Shown: positions 43,717-52,453 of the stretch, piece after piece
Position numbering within the stretch: position 1 is the first letter of the stretch
Layout of the letters: each line of letters starts with the position of its first letter
From: Streptomyces sp. NBC_00442
GTDB lineage: Bacteria; Actinomycetota; Actinomycetes; Streptomycetales; Streptomycetaceae
Direction of reading: 5' to 3'
Assembly (NCBI RefSeq): GCF_036014195.1
Contig: NZ_CP107918.1
Span: forward strand, 1,178,001 to 1,242,000
DNA length: 64,000 nt
The notes under the pieces: model-generated
What the model was told of the DNA's origin: nothing
What the model saw: only the letters and a program-made list of their open reading frames with translations
Databases searched by the model: none
Made by a program: the position numbers and the translations under genes

Positions 43717-44358
43717 ATGACGCTCTCTCTGTACGGCCGGATGTATCTCACGGCCTACGACACCGATGCCGGTGCGCTGTACGACCGCACCCGGGCGGGC
43801 TTCCTGCTGCGTGTCGCGGTCCTGGCCGAGCTGGCCCGCGCCGGTCACATCGCCGACCGCGCGGGCGAGGTGGTGGTCCTGGACGCGGGCCCCACCGGCG
43901 ACCCCGTACTCGATCTCGCCCTGCTCCCTCTCGCGGCGCACCGGCGTACCTGGAAGGTGTGGACGCGCACCGGCCGCAACGAGACCCTGTCCGCCGTCGA
44001 GGACCGGCTCGCGGCCCTCGGTGTGATCACCGTGCGGGAGCGCCCGGCCCGCTTCGCGCGCCCGGCCCGGCGCGACGTGACGGTGCGCGCGCCGGGGGAC
44101 GTACGGGCGCTCCAGGGCTCTCTCGCCGGGGTGCTGCGGGCCGAGGGGCCCGTCGATCCGGACGACGCCGTCCTGGTGGCCCTCGCCTCGGCGGGCGGGG
44201 TGCGCCATGTCGTGTCGCGCGCCGACGCCAAGGCCCGCGAGGACCGGGTGGACGCGCTGACCGGACGTCTCGACGCCGTCTCGCCCTCGCTCGGCCGGGC
44301 CGTCCGCCGGCTCGGGACCACCCTCGTCGCGGCCCAGGGCGGGATGGGCGGTGGCTGA
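43717..44358 (+). CDS. GPP34 (GOLPH3-like) domain protein
   Basis: A 213-residue cytosolic protein of the GPP34 family, whose eukaryotic member GOLPH3 binds phosphatidylinositol-4-phosphate. It keeps L-R-V-A-V-L-A-E-L-A-R-A-G near residue 35 and the helical repeat layout. Bacterial copies are common in streptomycetes and of unknown function, perhaps membrane-lipid binding. ATG 43717 is set by a leaderless promoter. Its stop overlaps the esterase start by 8 bp. Confidence 0.85.
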   Translation: MTLSLYGRMYLTAYDTDAGALYDRTRAGFLLRVAVLAELARAGHIADRAGEVVVLDAGPTGDPVLDLALLPLAAHRRTWKVWTRTGRNETLSAVEDRLAALGVITVRERPARFARPARRDVTVRAPGDVRALQGSLAGVLRAEGPVDPDDAVLVALASAGGVRHVVSRADAKAREDRVDALTGRLDAVSPSLGRAVRRLGTTLVAAQGGMGGG

Positions 44359-45919
44359 GGTGCGCGCGTGGGTGGCCGCGCTCGCGGGCGCGCTGGCCCT
44401 GACGCTCCCGCTGCCCGCGTCCCAGGCGCACCCGCCGGCCGCACGGGCGACGTCGTCGGCGGCGCCCGTGGTGCACACGCGGGCGGGCGCCGTACGCGGC
44501 TCGGAGCGTGACGGATACCGGATCTTCGACGGCATCCCGTACGCCGCGCCGCCCGTCGGCGCGCTGCGCTGGACCGCGCCGCGCCCGGCCGCCGCCTGGT
44601 CCGGGGTCCTTGACGCGACGAGGCCGGGCTCCGCCTGCGCGCAGCCGGCCGGCGAGGTGCCGGGCGGCAGCACGAGCGAGGACTGTCTGTATCTGAACGT
44701 GACCGCACCCGCCGGCGCGTCCGCGGGCCGTCCCCGGCCGGTGATCGTGTGGCTGCACGGCGGCGGCTTCACCAGCGGCGCGGGCAGCTCCTACGACGCG
44801 CACCGGATGGTCAGGGGCGGCGACGTGGTCGTGGTCACCGTCAACTACCGCCTCGGGGCGCTCGGTTTCCTCGGCCTTGCGGGGCTGAACGGGTCGGGCA
44901 CCTTCGGCCTCGCCGATCAGCAGGCGGCGCTGCGGTACGTACGGGAGAACATCGGGGCGTTCGGCGGTGACGCGCGGAACGTGACGCTGGCCGGAGAGTC
45001 GGCCGGGAGTTACGCGGTCTGCGCACAGCTCGCCTCGCCGTCGGCCGTCGGCCTGTTCCAGCGGGCGATCATGGAGAGCGGCCCCTGCACGGGGGGCCCG
45101 GCACGCCCCTTCGCCCCGTTCTCGGTGGCTCCCCCTGCGGCACAGGCGGCCGGGGCGCGGCTCGTGACCGCGGTCGGCTGCGCGAAGGCATCGGACGTGC
45201 CGGCCTGTCTGCGGCGGGTGCCGGTCGCCCGGCTGCTCGCGGCTCAGGGCGCGGACGCGCAGCCCGAGCACGGCACGGGCCTGCTGCCGCGCGCCCCGGC
45301 CGAGGCCCTCGCATCGGGCCGGACGGCCCGCGTCCCGGTGCTCGTCGGCGCCAATCACGACGAAGGCACCATCTGGGCGGCGGGCATCATGGCGGCCGGA
45401 ACTACCGTCACTCCGGGCAACTGGCCCCGCGTGGCATGGGAGTTCGTGCCTGATCCGGCGCGCTCCGGGGAGGTGGTACGCGCCTACCCGGTGGGTGCGA
45501 CCGACGGCGGGCCGGTGTTCGGCGCGGTCATCGGCGACGCGAACTACGCCTGCCCCACGCTGCGCACGGGGTCGCTGTTCGCGGCGCACCAGCGGGTCTG
45601 GCGCTACGAGTTCGCCGACCCCGACCCGCCGCGCCCCCTCCCCGCTCCCCCGCCGTTCCCGCTGGGAGCCACCCACACCACGGAACTGCCGTACCTCTTC
45701 GATCTGGGCGGCCGCGCACGGGAGATGACGGTACGTCAGCATCGCCTTGCCGACACCATGATCGGGTACTGGACGCGGTTCGCACGCTCCGGCGACCCCA
45801 ACGGCGGGGGCGCGCCGCGCTGGTCGCACTCCCAGGTGCAGAGCCTCGCTCCGGACAGCACTGGGCCGGTGCGGCCGGCCCCGGGGCACCACTGCGGGCT
45901 GTGGGCGACGATGCCGTGA
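44351..45919 (+). CDS. Secreted carboxylesterase (type B)
   Basis: A 522-residue alpha/beta hydrolase of the carboxylesterase/lipase family. Residues 1-26 are a Sec signal peptide ending A-S-Q-A. The oxyanion region is H-G-G-G-F, the nucleophile G-E-S-A-G (Ser217), and the catalytic His lies in the A-T-H-T-T-E-L-P-Y-L-F segment; an Asp or Glu lies between. Cys pairs suggest disulphides outside the cell. It hydrolyses esters; the natural substrate is unknown. GTG 44351 overlaps the GPP34-like gene by 8 bp, so translation is coupled. Confidence 0.92.
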   Translation: MAEVRAWVAALAGALALTLPLPASQAHPPAARATSSAAPVVHTRAGAVRGSERDGYRIFDGIPYAAPPVGALRWTAPRPAAAWSGVLDATRPGSACAQPAGEVPGGSTSEDCLYLNVTAPAGASAGRPRPVIVWLHGGGFTSGAGSSYDAHRMVRGGDVVVVTVNYRLGALGFLGLAGLNGSGTFGLADQQAALRYVRENIGAFGGDARNVTLAGESAGSYAVCAQLASPSAVGLFQRAIMESGPCTGGPARPFAPFSVAPPAAQAAGARLVTAVGCAKASDVPACLRRVPVARLLAAQGADAQPEHGTGLLPRAPAEALASGRTARVPVLVGANHDEGTIWAAGIMAAGTTVTPGNWPRVAWEFVPDPARSGEVVRAYPVGATDGGPVFGAVIGDANYACPTLRTGSLFAAHQRVWRYEFADPDPPRPLPAPPPFPLGATHTTELPYLFDLGGRAREMTVRQHRLADTMIGYWTRFARSGDPNGGGAPRWSHSQVQSLAPDSTGPVRPAPGHHCGLWATMP

Positions 45920-45943
45920 GGGAGGCCGGGGCGGCGGGGCCGC

Positions 45944-46840
45944 TCAGACGGCGGGGAAGCTGAAGGTGTAGCCCTGCCGCGCCAGCCAGGGCAGCACCTC
46001 CTTGAGAGCGTCGACCGTCTGGGCGCGGGCGCCGCCGCCGTCGTGGAAGAGCACGATCGGGCCGTTCTTGAGCTCGTGCTTGACCGTGTTCACGATGGTC
46101 GCGGTGCCCGGCTGCGCCCAGTCCTTGGTGTCGACGTTCCAGCCGAGCGGCCGCATCCCGTGGGCGGCCGCGATGTGCCGGTTGTCGGGGGTGAAGGCGC
46201 CGCCGGGCGCGCGGAAGTACCGCACCTTGGCGCCGCCCGCCGCCTCCTCGATCATCTTCTGGGCGTCCAGGACTTCGGCGCTCTGGTAGGCGACGGGTTT
46301 CTTGTTCATGGCCTCGTCGTGGCTGACCGTGTGGTCGCACAGCCGGTGCCCGGCCGCGACGATCTGCTTGACCAGGGCGGGGTTGGCCCGAGCCTGCGGC
46401 CCGATCATGCAGAAGGTGGCCTTGACGCCGTACTGCTTCAGGACCGCGAGGACCTTCGGCGTCCAGACCGGGCTCGGGCCGTCGTCGATGGTGATCGAGA
46501 CCGACTTGCCGCCGCTCTCGGTGGCGTGGTCGATGGTCTCCGATATGCCGGCGGCGCCGGGCGGCGCGGCGGGACCCGTGGCGCCGCGGGAGCCGTCCGA
46601 TCCGTCCGGCGCGCTGTCGTCGCCGGCGGACCTCGATGGCTCGGCCGGCCGGCCGCCGGGCTTGCCGCCCGGCTTGTCGTCGGAGTGCGAGGGGGCCGTG
46701 GAGTGGGCGACGAAGGGGCCGGGACCGTCGGCGGAGGTGTCGCTGCCGAGGAACACCGCGGCGGCCACGCCGCCCGTCATGACGACGGCCGCGGCCGCGG
46801 CCATCACGATGCGGCGTGTGTGGGCAGTCGGTCGCGCCAT
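45944..46840 (-). CDS. Membrane-anchored polysaccharide deacetylase
   Basis: A 298-residue NodB-domain enzyme. Residues 10-32 are a signal anchor, ~33-100 a Pro/Ser/Gly-rich linker, and ~110-298 the NodB domain with T-I-D-D-G-P (119-120 Asp pair), metal His170 and His174 in H-T-V-S-H, R-A-P-G-G and W-N-V-D. It removes acetyl groups from peptidoglycan or chitin-like polymers outside the cell. GGGGATGGGG precedes ATG 46840. It is convergent with the esterase. Confidence 0.95.
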   Translation of the reverse strand: MARPTAHTRRIVMAAAAAVVMTGGVAAAVFLGSDTSADGPGPFVAHSTAPSHSDDKPGGKPGGRPAEPSRSAGDDSAPDGSDGSRGATGPAAPPGAAGISETIDHATESGGKSVSITIDDGPSPVWTPKVLAVLKQYGVKATFCMIGPQARANPALVKQIVAAGHRLCDHTVSHDEAMNKKPVAYQSAEVLDAQKMIEEAAGGAKVRYFRAPGGAFTPDNRHIAAAHGMRPLGWNVDTKDWAQPGTATIVNTVKHELKNGPIVLFHDGGGARAQTVDALKEVLPWLARQGYTFSFPAV

Positions 46841-47235
46841 GGTTTCCCCATCCCCTCAGTACGTGCCGGTTCGGCAGCCGGGCTTCACCAGTTGGCCACG
46901 ATCGCACGATCGCGCTCGAATCCCGAAATGTGAATTCTCCGACCGGGTATGGACGGAAAACACCCCCTTCTCGGCAACACCCGCACGGGGTAAGGCGGTT
47001 GACGAGACCTCAGCGATGCGGGAGTCCGGTGCGGGCGCCGTGCGCCGGGACCTTGGTCCCTCACACGCAAGCAAAGAGCGCACCAAGGGTCTTTCCGGTT
47101 CCCTCTCCCAGCAGGCCGTTCCCCCGAAGGACCTTCGTCCCCGGACGGGCCGTCCCGGCCGCTCCCGACGAGAGCCTCGTCACTCCGGCCGGCTCGCGCG
47201 GCGCGGCGGGCCAAAGCCGCCGGCCGGCCGCACGG
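46841..47235. other. Intergenic region between deacetylase and GNAT genes
   Basis: About 395 bp with no supported gene. It contains the deacetylase promoter region on the minus strand, an AT-richer patch near 46905-46960, and a perfect 14-bp palindrome GGGACCTTGGTCCC at 47047-47060. Confidence 0.55.
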
Positions 47236-48468
47236 TCAGAACTCGTCGACGGTGTGCGGCAGTTCCGCCGTGCGCAGCGCCTCGTCCAGGGCCTGTGCCG
47301 CACCCGGGGTGTGTTCGGTCACCAGGCCCGCCCCGACGAGGCGGCGGACCTCGGTGCCGCCGAGGTAGCAGGCGGCCAGGTCGCGCACGTCGAGGGTGAG
47401 GTCGGGTGCGGACGAGGTCGGCTCGTAAGTGCAGCCGTGCACGGACGCGGTCAGGCGGAAGCGGCCGGAGTTGGCCGGGATGCGGTCGTCGCGCACCTCC
47501 AGGGCGAGGAAGACCTCGGCCGCCCAGGAGCGGGCGATGAGCGCGGCCCGTACGTCCACCAGGCGGATCCACAACGCGGGGAACTGGGCGACCGCCTTGA
47601 CCTGGTCCCGGTCGGTGGCGAACAGGAGCAGCGGGTCGTCCGGCGCCAGGCCCCAGGCGCGGACGGTGCCGGTGAGGTCGATGCCGGCGAGGTAGTTCCA
47701 CAGCGCGGCCTCGCCGGCCGGAGTGTCCGCGGCCAGCTCGGCGACCTGGACGGTGCCCGGCTTGGCGGGGTCGTCCTCGCGCCGTGTGCGGTAGACGGCG
47801 TATCCGGCGAGCGGTTCGCCGATGGGGCCGAGGCCGACGATGCGGGGCGGGCCGAGCTCCTCGTCGTCCTCGTCGCTCTCGGGCAGCCACTCGCCGCGCC
47901 AGCGGCCGGCGTCGCGCGCGATGCGGCCGGCACGGCGGGCGCGGGTCGCCTCGTAGTAGGGGCCGAGTTCGGCGGGGGCGTCGTCCGGGTCGATGAGGCG
48001 CAGCGCACGGGGGTCGGCGTCGATGCGCAGGGCGAGGGGGCGGGTGGAGTCGATCTCGACGGAGGTGCCGTAGGTGCCGGCGCCGAAGCCGAAGCGGCCG
48101 TAGATGGCGGCTTCGGTCGCCCAGAGCGCCGCGACGGGACGGCCGTGTTCCGCGCAGCGCCGGAACACCTCGGCGATCATCCCGGAGAGCACGCCACGGC
48201 GGCGGTGGGTGGGTGCGACGGAGACGAACGTGAGGCCGGGGCAAGGGAGTTCACCGCCCGGGACCGACAGCGTGAAGCGGTGGGCGACGAGGAAGCCGAC
48301 GAGCGCGTCGCCGTCATAGGCGCCGACGCGGTCGCAGCGCAGCACCATCGCGCGGTGGTACTCCCGCTTCTCCGGCTCGTCGGGCCGGTCGTGGAAGACG
48401 AGCCACCACAGTTCCAGGGCGCGGTCGACGTCGGACTCGGGCACGTCGCGGAACTCCAGCTCGCTCAT
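47236..48468 (-). CDS. Eis-like GNAT N-acetyltransferase
   Basis: A 410-residue acetyltransferase of the Eis family. The N-terminal GNAT domain shows V-S-V-A-P-T-H-R-R-R-G-V-L-S-G-M for acetyl-CoA binding; a second GNAT-like domain follows, and the C-terminal third resembles an SCP2 domain. The chain ends in Phe, whose carboxylate is part of the Eis active site. Eis enzymes acetylate aminoglycosides and other amines; the substrate here is unknown. A leaderless -10 lies 6 bases upstream of ATG 48468. Confidence 0.92.
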   Translation of the reverse strand: MSELEFRDVPESDVDRALELWWLVFHDRPDEPEKREYHRAMVLRCDRVGAYDGDALVGFLVAHRFTLSVPGGELPCPGLTFVSVAPTHRRRGVLSGMIAEVFRRCAEHGRPVAALWATEAAIYGRFGFGAGTYGTSVEIDSTRPLALRIDADPRALRLIDPDDAPAELGPYYEATRARRAGRIARDAGRWRGEWLPESDEDDEELGPPRIVGLGPIGEPLAGYAVYRTRREDDPAKPGTVQVAELAADTPAGEAALWNYLAGIDLTGTVRAWGLAPDDPLLLFATDRDQVKAVAQFPALWIRLVDVRAALIARSWAAEVFLALEVRDDRIPANSGRFRLTASVHGCTYEPTSSAPDLTLDVRDLAACYLGGTEVRRLVGAGLVTEHTPGAAQALDEALRTAELPHTVDEF

Positions 48469-48474
48469 GCGGCG

Positions 48475-48480
48475 ACCCTA
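48475..48480 (-). promoter_or_regulatory. Leaderless -10 element (TAGGGT) of the GNAT gene
   Basis: On the minus strand TAGGGT is followed by 6 bases and ATG 48468. Confidence 0.6.
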
Positions 48481-48547
48481 ACCCGCACGAAAGGGACGAT
48501 CACGCACAGAACGACCGGGTCGGGGACGGGTCCGAGCGGGCCCTGGT

Positions 48548-49145
48548 TCATCCGGCGGGCAGCTCCGCCGGCGCGCCTCGCGGGGCACGGCCGGCTCGTA
48601 CGGCGACCGGCACGGTGAGGGTTCCCGCCGCCAGGAACAGGGCGTCGAGCCCCAGCCACCCCGTGCCGCCCCCGCCGGTGACCAGGACCGCGACGAGCAA
48701 CGACCCGCCCGCCCTGGCCGGATCGGAGGCGAGACTCCGGACGCCGAGGCACTCGCCCCGGCGCTCCCGCGCGGCAAGACCGTACGGGATGCCCCAGCCG
48801 CCGGCCGAGGAGAGAGGACGAGCGCCATGGACCCGGCCCGCGAATCGAGGGCGAGCGCCGGCCCCGCGCCGGGGCCGCCGAGCGAGAAGCCGATGTTGAT
48901 CATCACCCTGCTGTAGGCGCTGGCGGCGACCAGTGCCGTGGGGTCGGCGATCGGGGCGCGGTGGGCGTTCTTGACCGGGCGGCTCGCGCTCTCGGCCAGG
49001 GAGACCGCACAGACGGCGGCGACGAAGCCGGGGAACGAGCCGACGAGGAGGCAGCCGGCGAAGGCCACCGCGCGGACCAGGACCGCGGCCGGGAGGACGC
49101 GGCTGTGGACGCGGCTGTGTCCGAGGCGGTCGCCGAGGCGGCCGG
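48548..49145 (-). pseudogene. MFS transporter remnant
   Basis: Remnants of an MFS exporter in two frames. The first (about 49145-48830) reads G-R-L-G-D-R-L-G, then L-V-R-A-V-A-F-A-G-C-L-L-V-G, E-S-A-S-R-P-V-K-N-A and M-I-N-I-G-F-S-L-G. The second (about 48815-48548) reads W-G-I-P-Y-G-L-A-A-R-E-R-R-G-E and G-L-D-A-L-F-L-A-A-G-T-L-T-V-P. The start, early membrane segments and a central part are missing, so it is not functional. It abuts an ArsR remnant on the other strand. Confidence 0.75.
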
Positions 49146-49286
49146 CATCTCGGGGTGACGGCGAGCGCGGTCTCCCACCATCTGGCAGTACCGCACCGGA
49201 CGGGCATGGTCGGCCGTGCACGGGCGGGGCCCGTGATGCTCTGCGCCCGCACGGAGCTGGGCGAGCAACTGGCGTGCGGCGATTGA
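49146..49286 (+). pseudogene. ArsR-family regulator remnant (C-terminal half)
   Basis: A plus-strand frame ending at TGA 49284-49286 reads H-L-G-V-T-A-S-A-V-S-H-H-L-A-V, then R-T-G-M-V and A-R-T-E-L-G-E-Q-L-A. This is the recognition helix, wing and end of an ArsR regulator with no start and no N-terminal half. It begins where the MFS remnant ends. Confidence 0.65.
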
Positions 49287-49383
49287 CCGTTGACGCTCCC
49301 GCGACCCCACTGGCCGGCGAGGACCTCGGCGGATCCCGCCTCACGTCGCACCAGCACGCTACGGCTGGAGCGCTACGGGAGCA

Positions 49384-50535
49384 CTAGGCGACCGACCCTA
49401 TGCGGCGTCCCGTGGGTTCCGTGCCGTCGTGGTGGATCGGGGTGTGGGCTCCGGTCAGCGAGACGCCGCTGCCGCCGCGCCGGTTCGCGACGATCTCGGC
49501 GGCGATGGACAGGGCGGTCTCCTCGGGCGTACGGGCGCCGAGGTCGAGGCCGATCGGCGAGCGCAGCCGGTTCAGTTCGAGTTCGGTGACCCCCGCTTCG
49601 CGCAGCCGCCTGTTGCGGTCCAGGTGGGTGCGGCGCGAGCCCATCGCGCCGACGTACGCGAGCGGCATCCTGAGCGCGCTCTCCAGCAGGGGGATGTCGA
49701 ATTTCGCGTCGTGGGTGAGGACGCACAGCACGGTGCGCGCGTCGACGGTGGTGCGCGCCAGGTACTTGTGCGGCCACTCCACGGCGATCTCGTCCGCGTC
49801 GGGGAAACGGGCCCTGGTCGCGAAGACGGGCCGGGCGTCGCACACCGTCACGTGGTAGTTCAGGAACTTCCCGACCCTCACCAGGGCAGCGGCGAAGTCG
49901 ATGGCACCGAAGACGATCATGCGGGGAGCCGGGACGCTCGATTCGACCAGGACGGTGAGCGGCTGGCCGCACAGCCGGCCGTCGGCCCCGAGCGAGAGCG
50001 TGGTGGTGCGGCCCGCGTCGAGCAGGGCGACGGCTTCGTCGGCCACGGTGCGGTCCAGTTCGGGATGTCCGCCGAGCACACCCTCGTACCCGCCGCCCGG
50101 GTGGACGAGCAGGGCGCGCCCCACGAGTTCGGCCGGCCCGTCGGTGATACGCGCGAGGGCGGCTGCCTCGCCGCTCGCCGAGGCGGCGAGGGCTGCGGCG
50201 AACACCGGCCGGGCGGGCGAGCCCGCCAGGACCGGGGTGATGAGTATGTCGATGACGCCGCCGCAGGTCAGGCCGACCGCGAAGGCGTCCTCGTCGCTGT
50301 ACCCGAAGCCCTCCAGGACGGTCTGGCCGTCTTCGAGCGCCTGTCGGCACAGTTCGTAGACCGCGCCCTCCACACACCCTCCGGAGACCGAGCCGATCGC
50401 CGTACCCTCGCTGTCCACGGCGAGGGCGGCTCCCGGCTGTCGGGGCGCGCTGCCGCCGACGGCCACCACCGTGGCCACGGCGAACTCGCGTCCCTGCTCG
50501 ACCCACCGGTTGAGCTCGTCGGCGATGTCCAGCAT
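49384..50535 (-). CDS. xdhC: XdhC/CoxI family molybdenum-cofactor maturation protein
   Basis: A 383-residue protein. The N-terminal part has the XdhC signature (A-T-V-V-A-V-G-G-S-A-P-R-Q-P-G; S-V-S-G-G-C-V-E-G; L-T-C-G-G), and the C-terminal half a Rossmann-like XdhC_C domain (M-I-V-F-G-A-I-D-F; Y-V-G-A-M-G-S-R-R-T). XdhC binds molybdopterin cofactor, helps sulphurate it and inserts it into xanthine dehydrogenase. It lies 47 bp after the purine permease gene on the same strand. AGGAG precedes ATG 50535. Confidence 0.95.
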   Translation of the reverse strand: MLDIADELNRWVEQGREFAVATVVAVGGSAPRQPGAALAVDSEGTAIGSVSGGCVEGAVYELCRQALEDGQTVLEGFGYSDEDAFAVGLTCGGVIDILITPVLAGSPARPVFAAALAASASGEAAALARITDGPAELVGRALLVHPGGGYEGVLGGHPELDRTVADEAVALLDAGRTTTLSLGADGRLCGQPLTVLVESSVPAPRMIVFGAIDFAAALVRVGKFLNYHVTVCDARPVFATRARFPDADEIAVEWPHKYLARTTVDARTVLCVLTHDAKFDIPLLESALRMPLAYVGAMGSRRTHLDRNRRLREAGVTELELNRLRSPIGLDLGARTPEETALSIAAEIVANRRGGSGVSLTGAHTPIHHDGTEPTGRRIGSVA

Positions 50536-50582
50536 GTTCGGTTCTCCTTACGGATGTGCGAAGGGCACCAGCGGCACGGCCG

Positions 50583-52046
50583 CTACTTGACGCCCAGCCA
50601 GTTCTCGATCGGATGGAGCGCGAAGTAGATGGTGAAGACGGCCGTCAGGGCCCACATGAACCCGCCGATCTCACGCCACTTGCCCTGGGCCGCCTTGATG
50701 ACGGTGTAGGCGATGACACCCGCGCCGACACCGGCGGTGATGTTGTACGTGAACGGCATCAGGACCACGGTGAGGAACACCGGGATGGAGACCGCCCGGT
50801 CGCTCCAGTCCACGTGCTTGGCGGCGCTCATCATCATCGAGCCGATGACCACGAGGGCCGCGGAGGCGACCTGGGCGGGAACGAGCTGGGTGACCGGGGT
50901 GAAGAAGAGGCAGGCCGCGAAGAAGAGGCCGGTGACGACCGAGGAGAGACCGGTACGGGCTCCCTCACCGGCGCCGGATGCCGACTCGATGAAGACGGTC
51001 TGGCCGGAAGCGCCGGCGACGCCACCGATCGCGCCGCCCGCACCGTCGATGAACAGCGCCTTGGACAGGCCCGGCATACGGCCCTGGTCGTCGGCGAGCT
51101 TGGCTTCCTGACCGACGCCGATGATGGTGGCCATCGCGTCGAAGAAGCCGGCGAGCACCAGGGTGAAGACGATCATGCCCACGCTGATGGCACCGATGGA
51201 GCCCCAGCCGCCGAACTCGACGTGGCCGAAGAGGCCGAAGTCGGGTGTGGAGACCGCGCTGCCGCTGAGGCCGGGGGCGGTGCCGCCCCAGTCGGCGTCG
51301 GTCAGACCGCCGACCTTGGTGACCACGAAGGCCAGGACGCTGCCCGAGACGATGCCGATCAGGATCGCGCCGGGGACCTTGCGGGCCTGGAGCGCGAAGA
51401 TCAGCAGCAGGGTGAGGGCGAAGAAGAAGACGGGCCAGCCGACCAGCTGACCGGTGAGGCCGAGGGTGACCGGCGGTCCGTGTTCGGGGCCCTTGCCGAC
51501 GAATCCGGCCTTCACCAGGCCGAGCAGGGCGACGAACATGCCGATGCCCATGGTGATGGCGTGCTTGAGCGCCAGGGGGATGGCGTTCATGATCATCTCG
51601 CGGAGGCCGGTGACGACCAGGAGCATGATCACGACGCCGTACATGACGCACATGCCCATGGCCTGCGGCCAGGTCATGTTGGGGACCACCTGGGTGGTCA
51701 GGGCCGCGGAGACGTTCAGTCCGGCGGCGAGCGCGAGCGGAACCTTTCCGATGAAGCCCATCAGCAGGGTGCTGACCGCGGCCGCGAGCGCGGTGGCGGT
51801 CACCAGGCCCGCATGGCCCAGCGTGTGCTTGTCGACGTCGGGCGTCGAGAGGATCAGAGGGTTGAGCAGGAGGATGTAACACATCGCCATGAAGGTGGTG
51901 ATGCCGCCGCGCACTTCCTGCGCGAACGTGGATCCTCGCTCGGATATGTGAAAGTACCGGTCGAGCCAGGACCTGCCGGCGGGGGGACGGGAGCCGGAGC
52001 CCGCGTCCTCGACGGTGGTCTTTGGCTCCACAGACTGCTGGGTCAT
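50583..52046 (-). CDS. NCS2-family purine permease
   Basis: A 487-residue transporter with 12-14 membrane segments, close to the AzgA-like (adenine/guanine/hypoxanthine) branch: F-A-Q-E-V-R-G-G-I-T-T-F-M-A-M-C-Y-I near residue 45, N-V-S-A-A-L-T-T-Q, and F-F-D-A-M-A-T-I-I-G-V. It probably imports hypoxanthine, guanine or xanthine for the dehydrogenase encoded upstream. GGGAG precedes ATG 52046. It lies 407 bp from xdhB, so it may have its own promoter. Confidence 0.93.
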   Translation of the reverse strand: MTQQSVEPKTTVEDAGSGSRPPAGRSWLDRYFHISERGSTFAQEVRGGITTFMAMCYILLLNPLILSTPDVDKHTLGHAGLVTATALAAAVSTLLMGFIGKVPLALAAGLNVSAALTTQVVPNMTWPQAMGMCVMYGVVIMLLVVTGLREMIMNAIPLALKHAITMGIGMFVALLGLVKAGFVGKGPEHGPPVTLGLTGQLVGWPVFFFALTLLLIFALQARKVPGAILIGIVSGSVLAFVVTKVGGLTDADWGGTAPGLSGSAVSTPDFGLFGHVEFGGWGSIGAISVGMIVFTLVLAGFFDAMATIIGVGQEAKLADDQGRMPGLSKALFIDGAGGAIGGVAGASGQTVFIESASGAGEGARTGLSSVVTGLFFAACLFFTPVTQLVPAQVASAALVVIGSMMMSAAKHVDWSDRAVSIPVFLTVVLMPFTYNITAGVGAGVIAYTVIKAAQGKWREIGGFMWALTAVFTIYFALHPIENWLGVK

Positions 52047-52453
52047 GGTGCCTACTCCCAAGGTTCACAGGGGCACCCGCATAAGACTTGATGTCCTCAG
52101 GTCAGACAAGCTGCGGGATTTGGGATTGATGCGTGGGCTGCACGACCCGGGGGACGGCCCGAGACGAACGGTGTCTGCTCCTGCGGGGGTACCAACCGGT
52201 ACCGCAGTGCAGATGGCTACGGGTGTTGCTGTTGTTGCCGGTGTGACTCGATAACGCTGGTGGTGCTGGTACTTCGGATCTGGCTGGTACTTCGGATAGT
52301 GCTGGTGAGCGGGTGTTGCTCCTGAGCGGGTGCTGCTTGTTACGAGGACCGCGAGCGGTGCGGTACTGGTGTGCTCCGGACGGTGCGGGCGACGGAAGTG
52401 TGACGTTCCTGGGAGGCACGCACCGCCCGGAGGGCTTGGGGGATCCCTGGGGA
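52047..52453. other. Repeat-containing region between xdhB and permease
   Basis: No gene is supported. Two direct copies of GCTGGTACTTCGGAT lie at 52265-52279 and 52283-52297, and two of GAGCGGGTGYTGCT at 52307-52320 and 52324-52337. The permease promoter on the minus strand probably lies here. Confidence 0.6.
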
